A stretch of 6,461 nt of DNA from an uncultured Porphyromonadaceae bacterium (GTDB taxonomy: Bacteria; Bacteroidota; Bacteroidia; Bacteroidales; Muribaculaceae). Positions 1 through 5,101 of this stretch are shown here, one piece after another (positions within the stretch are counted from its first letter, which is position 1; each line of letters starts with the position of its first letter). The notes beneath the pieces are model-generated. The model made no database searches. It saw nothing but the letters and a program-made list of their open reading frames with translations, and was not told the DNA's origin. The translations under genes were made by a program, and so were the position numbers. Location: the NCBI GenBank assembly GCA_900554265.1, contig USGZ01000106.1:1-6461 (forward strand), in the 5' to 3' direction.

Positions 1-746
1 GCTTCCGTTTTGTAGAGGCGGCTGCGGTCGGGGAGGGTGCGGTCCTCGCAGTGCACCAGGATTGTGCGCGGTATCTTCAGTTCCGCGGCCAGGCGCGCCA
101 CGTCGGCGACCGTGCTGTGGTGCTTCTCGTAGGGCTTGAATATCTCGCGGTCGGCGTAGCGGCAGAAAGCGCCGCAAATCAGCGTGTCCGCCCCGCGTGC
201 CATCGCGGCATTGCGTTCGGTCAGGGCCTCGTCGCCGAGATGCGCCAGCACCGTGCCGTTGTCCAGCCTCAGCCGGAAGCCTGTCTGACGCACGTTCTCT
301 GCCAGGACATCGAAAAACTCAATCCTGTGGCCCTCTATTTCAATCCGCGGAGTAGCGTCGAGGTTGTGAAACTCGACAATCGCTTCCATGCGGCCGTAAT
401 CCGCCGTATGCAGCGTCAGACGGCATATCGTTTTAAGCGCTGTAATTACGTCGGAATTGCCGTAAAAGTGGAGCGGGGCGGCGTCGAGGCCCTCGCGCAT
501 CCGCTGTACGGCGGAGCGCAGCACCCACACCGCGCCAAGGATGTGGTCCGTATGGACGTGGGTTACGAAGAAATGACGGATGTCCTTGGCCGGTACGCCG
601 GCTTCCTCGAGACGGCGCAGGATGCCGTTGCCTCCGCCGGCGTCGACAAGCAGGCTCAGCGCCCCGTCGCGCACCAGGCAGCACGAGTTATAGCTCTTTG
701 AGGGAAAGGCACTTCCGGTGCCGAGAAATATTACTTCCGACTTCAT
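1..746 (-). CDS. Metallo-beta-lactamase-fold hydrolase (RNase Z-like superfamily), 3' end cut by window edge
   Basis: The frame is open from the ATG at 746 to the window edge (248 codons), so the C-terminus is missing. Residues 8-15 read LGTGSAFP, the N-terminal strand/loop typical of RNase Z-like hydrolases. Residues 62-68 are THVHTDH, the dinuclear-metal motif HxHxDH. A GDE at 171-173 supplies the likely bridging Asp, HHST at 209-212 resembles the RNase Z HST segment, and H232 (VHCED) is a candidate last metal ligand. Only about 15 residues separate GF (156-157) from GD (171-172), so the tRNA-binding exosite arm of true RNase Z is absent. I also see no His where the third ligand usually lies (about 146-151). 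The substrate is unknown; a cytosolic phosphoesterase or thioesterase-like hydrolase is plausible. It is divergent from the RyR gene, and the start is supported by a -7 box just upstream. Confidence 0.85.
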   Translation of the reverse strand, partial: MKSEVIFLGTGSAFPSKSYNSCCLVRDGALSLLVDAGGGNGILRRLEEAGVPAKDIRHFFVTHVHTDHILGAVWVLRSAVQRMREGLDAAPLHFYGNSDVITALKTICRLTLHTADYGRMEAIVEFHNLDATPRIEIEGHRIEFFDVLAENVRQTGFRLRLDNGTVLAHLGDEALTERNAAMARGADTLICGAFCRYADREIFKPYEKHHSTVADVARLAAELKIPRTILVHCEDRTLPDRSRLYKTE

Positions 747-750
747 GACG

Positions 751-758
751 CAAAATTA
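751..758 (-). promoter_or_regulatory. Bacteroidetes -7 promoter box for the MBL hydrolase
   Basis: On the minus strand these bases read TAATTTTG, a match to the Bacteroidetes sigma consensus TAnnTTTG. Only four bases (CGTC) separate it from the ATG at 746, so the transcript would begin at or next to the start codon. I see no convincing -33 TTG/TTTG element at the expected distance. Motif match only; no transcription evidence. Confidence 0.5.
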
Positions 759-770
759 AGCAATTATTCT

Positions 771-778
771 TAACTTTG
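771..778 (+). promoter_or_regulatory. -7 promoter box for the RyR-domain gene
   Basis: TAACTTTG matches TAnnTTTG. Transcription would start around 782-785, giving a leader of roughly 45 bases before the ATG at 829. It sits 12 bases from the opposite-facing box at 751-758, so the 82-base divergent spacer holds both promoters. No clear -33 element is present. Confidence 0.45.
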
Positions 779-828
779 CATACTCTCGCAGAACCAATAG
801 CGGAATCAGACTCTCAAAAGCAAGCAAC

Positions 829-1113
829 ATGAACCCTTACATACCCCAGCCCGTCGACACCGCTTCCGTCGAATTGCCTTCGGAACTCATGCCTCTTACC
901 GAGCAGATGGCCAGGAACGTCCACGAAGTATGGGCCCAAACCCGCATAAGCCAGGGCTGGACCTACGGCCCGGTGCGCGACGACGAGCGCAAGCAGCATC
1001 CCTGTCTGGTTCCCTACGAGGACTTGCCCGAGAGCGAGAAAGTCTACGACCGCAACACCGCCATGGAGACCCTCAGACTTATTCTGAAACTCGGTTTCCG
1101 AGTAAGCAAATGA
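829..1113 (+). CDS. Small RyR-domain protein
   Basis: This 94-residue protein is essentially one Ry domain, the roughly 90-residue repeat first known from animal ryanodine receptors and also found free-standing in bacteria. The segment 43-58 (GWTYGPVRDDERKQHP) is the conserved core. It continues through LVPYEDLPESEK (60-71) and YDRNTAMETL (73-82), matching the family pattern in which Tyr, Asp and Arg/Asn residues precede a final helix. There is no signal peptide or membrane segment, so it is probably cytosolic. Biochemical function in bacteria is not established; a ligand- or protein-binding role is only inference. It stands alone between a divergent hydrolase and a convergent sodB, with its own predicted promoter. 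The ATG at 829 is preceded by an A-rich stretch (CAAAAGCAAGCAAC) rather than a Shine-Dalgarno site, usual for Bacteroidetes. Confidence 0.85.
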   Translation: MNPYIPQPVDTASVELPSELMPLTEQMARNVHEVWAQTRISQGWTYGPVRDDERKQHPCLVPYEDLPESEKVYDRNTAMETLRLILKLGFRVSK

Positions 1114-1246
1114 TGTGATTGTCAAGGCGCTACAACAATATGGCTGATACGCGCGAACCTGATACTCTTGTGCTCGTCTATAAATCACTGACATTGTAAA
1201 TCGGGATAAAGATACAAAAAGACTGTATTCCGATACGTCTGGACAG
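1114..1246. other. Gene-free stretch 3' of the RyR gene
   Basis: I found no supportable gene here. It contains a short direct repeat, CTGATAC at 1144-1150 and again at 1159-1165. It also contains an imperfect inverted repeat, ATCGGGATA (1200-1208) with TATTCCGAT (1226-1234), which could form a 9-pair stem with one G-U pair and a 17-base loop. No T-run follows it on the plus strand, so it is not a convincing intrinsic terminator for the RyR gene. Confidence 0.4.
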
Positions 1247-1273
1247 AAAAAGAGGTGCTCTCACGAGTACCTC
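1247..1273 (-). terminator. Intrinsic terminator of sodB
   Basis: GAGGTGCTC (1252-1260) and GAGTACCTC (1265-1273) form a 9-pair stem with a four-base loop. Read on the minus strand, the 3' arm is followed directly by TTTTT (1251-1247), the classical rho-independent layout. It lies about 60 bases past the sodB stop at 1334. Read on the plus strand it is followed only by CCTTTCC, so it would act weakly, if at all, for the convergent RyR gene. Confidence 0.75.
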
Positions 1274-1333
1274 CCTTTCCATTCATCACATTATGCTATT
1301 ATTTAAGTGCTTTCAGGCAGTGCTTTATATCGT

Positions 1334-1909
1334 TCAGTATCTGCTCTCGACAACCTCCCAGTCGACGATGTCCCAGAGTTGACGGAGGGCATCGGCGCGA
1401 CGGTTCTGGTAGTCGAGATAGTATGCGTGTTCCCAGACGTCGAAGGTCAGCATAGGGAATAGTCCGTCCTTGAGGGGGTTCTCGGCATTGGAGCCCTGGG
1501 TAATCAGGAGCTTGCCGGTTTCGTCGTGCGATAGCCATACCCATCCGGAACCGAACAGTCCGACGCCTGCGTCGACGAATGCTTCCTTGAATTTCTCGAA
1601 GGAGCCGAAGTCGCGGTCTATCGCCTTGCGGAGCTCGCCCTGAGGCTCGCGCCGGCCCTCAGGAGAGAAGGTGAAGAAGTAGAATATATGATTCCAGGCT
1701 TGGGATGCGTTGTTGAACAACGCGCCGGATGCGTTGGTGATTATATCCTCGAGTTCGGCATCCTCATATTCCGTACCCTTAATGAGGCGGTTGAGATTGT
1801 CGATGTAGGTTTTCTCGTGTTTTCCGTAATGGAATTCCACGGTGCGCCGGCTGATGGCCGGTTCGAGGGCATCTTCAGCATAAGGTAATTCAGGCAGTTC
1901 GTAAATCAT
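1334..1909 (-). CDS. sodB: Superoxide dismutase, Fe (or cambialistic Fe/Mn) type
   Basis: This 191-residue protein converts superoxide to oxygen and hydrogen peroxide in the cytosol. It aligns along its whole length with bacterial iron SODs, starting MIYELPELPYAEDALEP. The four metal ligands are visible: His27 (HYGKH), His74 (AWNHIFYF), Asp157 and His161 (FDVWEHAYYLDY). Tyr35, the second-shell Gln70 (ASQAWNH) and the GSGWVWL segment (120-126) are also present. Gln70, with Ala142 in SNAENPL where Mn enzymes carry Gln, points to the iron type; Bacteroides enzymes of this family can accept either metal. The frame stays open upstream to an ATG at 1972, but the extra 21 residues lack family similarity, and the ATG at 1909 gives the usual length. 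It is a single gene with its own terminator at 1247-1273. No exact TAnnTTTG box was found upstream. Confidence 0.96.
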   Translation of the reverse strand: MIYELPELPYAEDALEPAISRRTVEFHYGKHEKTYIDNLNRLIKGTEYEDAELEDIITNASGALFNNASQAWNHIFYFFTFSPEGRREPQGELRKAIDRDFGSFEKFKEAFVDAGVGLFGSGWVWLSHDETGKLLITQGSNAENPLKDGLFPMLTFDVWEHAYYLDYQNRRADALRQLWDIVDWEVVESRY

Positions 1910-2065
1910 AATGTAAGAGTGTCGTTTGTTCGTTTGATACTCTATAAACGTCTGCTGGTGGGCATGGTTCATCGATTTACAATCATTAAGTTCTTTTTTT
2001 CAGGGTTTTAACGAAGGTTGATTGAATCTTCAACGCTAATCCGCGGATTTATGCGAAAGTTTAGC
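1910..2065. other. Divergent spacer between sodB and the SDR gene, with a perfect palindrome
   Basis: No gene is seen here. The spacer has a T-run (seven T at 1994-2000). It also has a perfect 12-base palindrome, AATCCGCGGATT, at 2038-2049, lying 16 bases upstream of the SDR -7 box at 2066. That is around the -33 region, where an operator could act. The regulator is unknown. I found no consensus promoter for sodB on the minus strand. Confidence 0.4.
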
Positions 2066-2073
2066 TAATTTTG
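2066..2073 (+). promoter_or_regulatory. -7 promoter box for the SDR gene
   Basis: TAATTTTG matches TAnnTTTG and is identical to the box of the MBL hydrolase. Four bases (TGGT) separate it from the ATG at 2078, so the mRNA would carry almost no leader. A clear -33 TTG is not visible; that region is occupied by the palindrome at 2038-2049. Confidence 0.5.
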
Positions 2074-2077
2074 TGGT

Positions 2078-2839
2078 ATGCTTACGGAAAAAGAAAACCA
2101 GACTATAAAGACGGTGTTCATCACCGGCGGAGCGAACGGAATCGGCCGCGCCTGCGCGCGCCGTTTTGCCGCTGCCGGGTGGCGCGTGGCAGTAATGGAC
2201 ATCTGCGACGAGCCCGGCGATACCGGCGACATAGTCTATATTAAGGGCAGCGTCCGCAGTAAGGACGACCTCTCCCGCGCCATAGGCGATATCATGGAGC
2301 GCTTCGGGCGGCTGGACTGCCTGGTGGCCAACGCTGGCGTCCACCGCTCCAATACCGTCCTCGACATCACCGATGAGGAACTCGACCTGGTGGTCGGCAC
2401 AAACCTTATGGGCACAATCAATACGCTTCGTATCGCCATACCGAAGATGGTCGAATCAGGCGGCGGCAGCGTCGTGATTATGGCCTCGGACCAGAGCACC
2501 GTCGGCAAGGCCCACAGTTTCGCCTATGGCCTGACCAAGGGCGCGCTCGGCCAGATGGCCAAATCGCTCGCCATCGACCTGGCGCCGAAGAACATAAGGG
2601 TCAACGCCGTCTGCCCGTCGACTATCGCCACGCCCCTTGTCGACGGAGTTTTCGAGCGCTGCGTTTCCCGCGGCGCCGACCTCCGCGAACTCTGGGACGA
2701 GGAGAACGCTATCTTCCTGCGCGGCTCGGTCGGCCGCCCCGAGGAGGTCGCCGCAATGGTTTACTTCCTGTCCTCCGACGAGGCCGGCTTCTGCACCGGC
2801 GGTCTTTACCCGGTCGACGGCGGCTACACCTGCATGTAA
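2078..2839 (+). CDS. Short-chain dehydrogenase/reductase (classical SDR)
   Basis: This 253-residue, single-domain Rossmann protein is of typical length for classical SDRs. The cofactor loop is TGGANGIG (16-23), and Asp41 ends the second beta strand (VAVMD), which favours NAD(H) over NADP(H). NAG at 85-87, Asn109, Ser137, Tyr150 and Lys154 (YGLTK) make up the catalytic and structural set. The usual PG after the sixth strand is PS here (VCPSTIATP, 178-186). The C-terminus has the family ending GGLYPVDGGYTC. It should interconvert an alcohol and a ketone in the cytosol, but no neighbour reveals the substrate; FabG-like, sugar and steroid dehydrogenases all share this pattern. The start is the ATG four bases after a -7 box. 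The DUF2027-Smr gene follows after 46 bases without an obvious promoter of its own, so co-transcription is possible. Confidence 0.93.
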   Translation: MLTEKENQTIKTVFITGGANGIGRACARRFAAAGWRVAVMDICDEPGDTGDIVYIKGSVRSKDDLSRAIGDIMERFGRLDCLVANAGVHRSNTVLDITDEELDLVVGTNLMGTINTLRIAIPKMVESGGGSVVIMASDQSTVGKAHSFAYGLTKGALGQMAKSLAIDLAPKNIRVNAVCPSTIATPLVDGVFERCVSRGADLRELWDEENAIFLRGSVGRPEEVAAMVYFLSSDEAGFCTGGLYPVDGGYTCM

Positions 2840-2885
2840 GCTGCGGTTTAAATAGTTACGAATAATAAATTGACATTCAGATAAT

Positions 2886-4049
2886 ATGGCAAACGTTAAA
2901 GTTGGCGACACGGTGCGCTTCCTCAACGATGTGGGAGGTGGTAGGGTCGTACGCATAAACGACAAGATAGCATACGTCGAGGACGAGGACGGTTTCGAGA
3001 TGCCAGTGCAGGTGCATGAGTGCGTGGTAATCACGCCTGCTCCCCAGCCTGCGGCCAAGGCGCCGAAAACCACCGTCGTGATGGGCAAGGCTCCCGAGAG
3101 CGCCAGGCCGGAGCCGGTATCCAAGGATTTGAACGCCCGCTACGAGAAGCCCCTGCCGAAGGCCGCACCCGTGGCGGAGGCTCCCGTCGAACTGCCCGGC
3201 GGCGATACCGTCAACGTGATGCTCGGGTTCGAGCCGCAGGATATCAAGTCGCTGAGCAGCACAGGATTCGACGCATATATAGTCAATGATTCCAACTATT
3301 GGCTCTATGCCTCCGTCGCCACCCGCGACCGCGGCGATCGGGAGTGGACGCCGCGCTACGACGGTCTTGTCGAGCCCAATATGCAGGAGTTCGCCTGGGA
3401 GGTGACGCAGGAGGACCTGCCGCATATCGACCGCCTTTTCATCCAGCTCATAGCCTTCAAACGCGGGCGCGGCTTCGAGGCCAAGGCCCCTGTAAGCTCC
3501 GACCTTAAGTTCGACGCCACCAAGTTCGTGCGTCTGCATTGCTTCAGGCCTAACAGATATTTCGAGACGCCGGTAATCGCTTACGACATTGTCGTTTCCG
3601 ACGCTCCGGCAATCAGCTTCGAGCCGGATGCCGAAAGTATCCGCAAAGGCATGGCGGCAAAAGCCAACGCCCTTGCCGCGCAGGAGCGGCGGCATGAGTC
3701 GCGCTCATCGAAACCGGGCGAACCCATAGTTGTGGACCTCCACGCTTCCGAGCTTATCGACAGCACCGCCGGCCTTTCGCCCGCGGAAATTCTCAACCTG
3801 CAGATTGACCGCTTCACTCAGGTGATGGACGCCAATCTGCGTCTGCCAGGCACCAAGATCGTGTTCATCCACGGCAAGGGCGAAGGTGTTCTCCGCCAGG
3901 CTCTCATGAAGGAGCTGACTCACCGCTACAAGGGCCACGACGTACAGGACGCCTCCTTCCAGCAGTATGGCTTCGGCGCGACACAGGTGACAATCCGCAA
4001 CACGCCGCAACCCGCGGCAAAGGCTCCCAAAGGCGGCAAGCGCAGATGA
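2886..4049 (+). CDS. DUF2027 protein with C-terminal Smr (MutS2-like) domain
   Basis: This 387-residue protein has three parts. Residues 1-50 form a small beta-rich N-terminal module (VGDTVRFLNDVGGGRVVRI and on). A Pro/Ala/Lys-rich linker covers about 51-105, followed by the DUF2027 core at about 106-240. After a charged helix (about 245-275) comes a Smr domain: VDLHASEL with the DLH motif at 284-286, HGKGEGVLR at 329-337, and YGFGATQVTI at 361-370. Smr domains in MutS2 and related proteins bind nucleic acid and can act as nicking endonucleases or RNA cleavers. The role of this Bacteroidetes architecture is not established to my knowledge. It is cytosolic, with no signal peptide or membrane segment. 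The peptide PQPAAKAPK occurs exactly twice, at 53-61 and 374-382, the second in the basic C-terminal tail. Its stop overlaps the next start (ATGA), suggesting translational coupling. Confidence 0.93.
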   Translation: MANVKVGDTVRFLNDVGGGRVVRINDKIAYVEDEDGFEMPVQVHECVVITPAPQPAAKAPKTTVVMGKAPESARPEPVSKDLNARYEKPLPKAAPVAEAPVELPGGDTVNVMLGFEPQDIKSLSSTGFDAYIVNDSNYWLYASVATRDRGDREWTPRYDGLVEPNMQEFAWEVTQEDLPHIDRLFIQLIAFKRGRGFEAKAPVSSDLKFDATKFVRLHCFRPNRYFETPVIAYDIVVSDAPAISFEPDAESIRKGMAAKANALAAQERRHESRSSKPGEPIVVDLHASELIDSTAGLSPAEILNLQIDRFTQVMDANLRLPGTKIVFIHGKGEGVLRQALMKELTHRYKGHDVQDASFQQYGFGATQVTIRNTPQPAAKAPKGGKRR

Positions 4050-4855
4050 TTGTCTGTTTTTCCGGAACCGGCAATACCCTCCAGGCTGCCACAAGGCTGT
4101 CGCGGAAGCTCGGCGACAAGCTCGTCGCCATGGACCTGCGCTCGGATTCGCCGTCGCTCGAATGCACCGACGGTAGGGTCGTGTGGTGCTTTCCGACTTA
4201 TTCCTGGGGTGTGCCGCCAGTGGTCGTCGACTTCATCGCCAGGGTGCGCATCGCCGGAGCCGACGGCGCCCGTCATTTCATGCTGACTACCTGCGGCGAC
4301 GATATGGGCCTGACCGACCGCCAGTGGACGCGGCTGATTTCGGCCCGCGGCTGGAATCCGGCAGGCAGCTACGCGGTGGTGATGCCGAACACCTATGTAC
4401 TCATGAGCGGCTTCGATGTGGACCCTCCGGAACTCGCCGCCGAGAAACTCGCAAAATCAACGGCACGCATAGATTTGATTGCCAATGCGATAGATCAGTG
4501 CTCGAAAACCTCGGGTCCGCTGCGTGCCGACTTGCGCAGCCTGCCGGTGCGCAAGTCCTTCTCATGGATAAAATCGCGGATTATCTATCCCTGGTTCATC
4601 CGTCACGCCATGTCGCCGCGGCCCTTCCATGCCACCGAAGGCTGCACCGGCTGCGGCACCTGCGCGCGGGCCTGTCCGACGGGCAACATCGCGATGGCCG
4701 ACGGGCGCCCGAAATGGCACGACCGCTGCGCCATGTGCCTGCGGTGCTACCATATCTGCCCCCGCCGCGCCGTAGCCTACGGCAAATCCACCGCCGCCAA
4801 AGGCCAATACCTCAACCCCGACTTCCACGAACTGACTAAAAAGGTCTTGAGGTAA
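4046..4855 (+). CDS. EFR1-like flavodoxin-ferredoxin fusion protein
   Basis: This 269-residue protein joins an N-terminal flavodoxin-like domain to a C-terminal 2[4Fe-4S] ferredoxin. FSGTGNT at 5-11 is the FMN-phosphate loop, and FPTYSWGVPP (49-58) is a second conserved flavin-side loop. Two cysteine clusters follow, Cys200/203/206/210 (CTGCGTCARACP) and Cys228/231/234/238 (CAMCLRCYHICP), each CxxCxxCxxxCP. It is probably a soluble electron carrier or oxidoreductase that moves electrons between FMN and Fe-S centres; the partner is unknown. A helix-rich stretch (about 165-190) with WIKSRIIYPWFIRHAM is hydrophobic and could touch a partner or membrane, but I do not call a transmembrane segment. 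The start codon overlaps the upstream stop (ATGA), so it is co-translated with the DUF2027-Smr gene. No strong terminator follows; there is only an AT palindrome with a T-run at 4865-4878. Confidence 0.92.
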   Translation: MIVCFSGTGNTLQAATRLSRKLGDKLVAMDLRSDSPSLECTDGRVVWCFPTYSWGVPPVVVDFIARVRIAGADGARHFMLTTCGDDMGLTDRQWTRLISARGWNPAGSYAVVMPNTYVLMSGFDVDPPELAAEKLAKSTARIDLIANAIDQCSKTSGPLRADLRSLPVRKSFSWIKSRIIYPWFIRHAMSPRPFHATEGCTGCGTCARACPTGNIAMADGRPKWHDRCAMCLRCYHICPRRAVAYGKSTAAKGQYLNPDFHELTKKVLR

Positions 4856-4864
4856 AACCCGCGG

Positions 4865-4878
4865 AAATAATTATTTTT
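4865..4878 (+). terminator. Weak, doubtful terminator after the EFR1-like gene
   Basis: AAATAATTATTT (4865-4876) is a perfect palindrome that continues into a T-run (TTTTT, 4874-4878), ten bases after the stop. It has no G-C pairs and no loop, so as an RNA hairpin it would be unstable. Read-through into the next gene pair is possible. Confidence 0.25.
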
Positions 4879-4885
4879 ATGGCAA

Positions 4886-4902
4886 TTGGCCAAAAATATT
4901 GG
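4886..4902. repeat. TTGG/CCAA repeat cluster upstream of the GNAT module
   Basis: The segment reads TTGGCCAA followed by AAATA and TTGG. That gives a perfect 8-base palindrome (4886-4893) and a second CCAA-N5-TTGG inverted pair (4890-4902). It occupies the expected -33 region of the promoter at 4913-4920; TTG at 4886 is 24 bases from the box. It could be an operator half-site array for autoregulation, or partly the -33 element itself. Confidence 0.35.
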
Positions 4903-4904
4903 AA

Positions 4905-4936
4905 ATTTGTTGTACTTTTGTATCGCACAAACAAAT
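4905..4936. promoter_or_regulatory. Promoter box of the GNAT module inside an inverted repeat
   Basis: TACTTTTG at 4913-4920 matches TAnnTTTG and would start transcription near 4925, giving a leader of about 20 bases before the ATG at 4947. The box is flanked by an imperfect inverted repeat, ATTTGTTGT (4905-4913) and ACAAACAAAT (4927-4936), which match except for one extra base. A protein bound across this repeat would block the promoter. Placing the promoter here also rules out the longer TTG start at 4899. Confidence 0.45.
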
Positions 4937-4946
4937 AGTCACTACA

Positions 4947-5099
4947 ATGGCACGTCCGATTAAAGAAACTCCCATACTTTATGGTAGCGATGGCCGCCGG
5001 TTTGAGGAACGCATGCAGAATCCGCCCAAGGTTTCTCCCGAAAAACGTGCGCGAATCAGGCAGTCCTACGAAACCGTCCGCAAGATGATGGTCAACTGA
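4947..5099 (+). CDS. Small basic protein, putative antitoxin partner of the GNAT
   Basis: This 50-residue protein starts MARPIKETPILYGSDGRRFE. It is rich in Arg/Lys, with a proline-marked N-terminus (residues 1-10), a short helix candidate (about 15-25), NPPKVSPEK (25-33) and a C-terminal amphipathic helix candidate (about 31-48). I recognise the MARPIKETP start as one shared by small Bacteroidetes proteins of unknown function, but I can assign no named domain and see no clear ribbon-helix-helix pattern. The position is that of an antitoxin: first in a two-gene unit, its stop two bases before the ATG of a toxin-like GNAT. It may neutralise the GNAT by binding, and the basic N-terminus might contact DNA (both inference). 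The frame is open back to a TTG at 4899, but that would run through the promoter, so the ATG at 4947 is chosen. Confidence 0.75.
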   Translation: MARPIKETPILYGSDGRRFEERMQNPPKVSPEKRARIRQSYETVRKMMVN

Positions 5100-5101
5100 C
5101 T

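Noticed and set aside
51..701. Long open frame of 216 codons on the plus strand across the MBL hydrolase gene
   Set aside because: It lies antisense to a gene with clear MBL motifs and shows no family features; long antisense frames are expected in GC-rich coding DNA.
1..746. Annotation of the MBL gene as tRNA 3'-processing RNase Z (rnz)
   Set aside because: The exosite arm is missing and one expected His ligand is not seen, so only the superfamily is assigned.
1252..1273. The hairpin as terminator of the RyR gene
   Set aside because: The T-run follows the stem only on the minus strand, so it fits sodB; on the plus strand the context is CCTTTCC.
1306..1326. Direct repeat AGTGCTTT at 1306-1313 and 1319-1326
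   Set aside because: Only eight bases, two copies, in the AT-rich 3' spacer of sodB; most likely chance.
1910..1972. Upstream ATG at 1972 that would extend sodB by 21 residues
   Set aside because: The added residues (MNHAHQQTFIEYQ and on) match no SOD N-terminus; the ATG at 1909 gives the family start MxYELPxLPY and normal length.
2877..3695. Long minus-strand frame of 272 codons opposite the DUF2027-Smr gene, with a similar one at 2456-3124
   Set aside because: Both are shadows of well-supported plus-strand genes and encode no recognisable domain.
4899..4946. TTG start that would lengthen the 50-residue protein to 66 residues
   Set aside because: The extension overlaps the predicted -7 box and inverted repeat, and the ATG at 4947 begins the recognisable MARPIKETP sequence.
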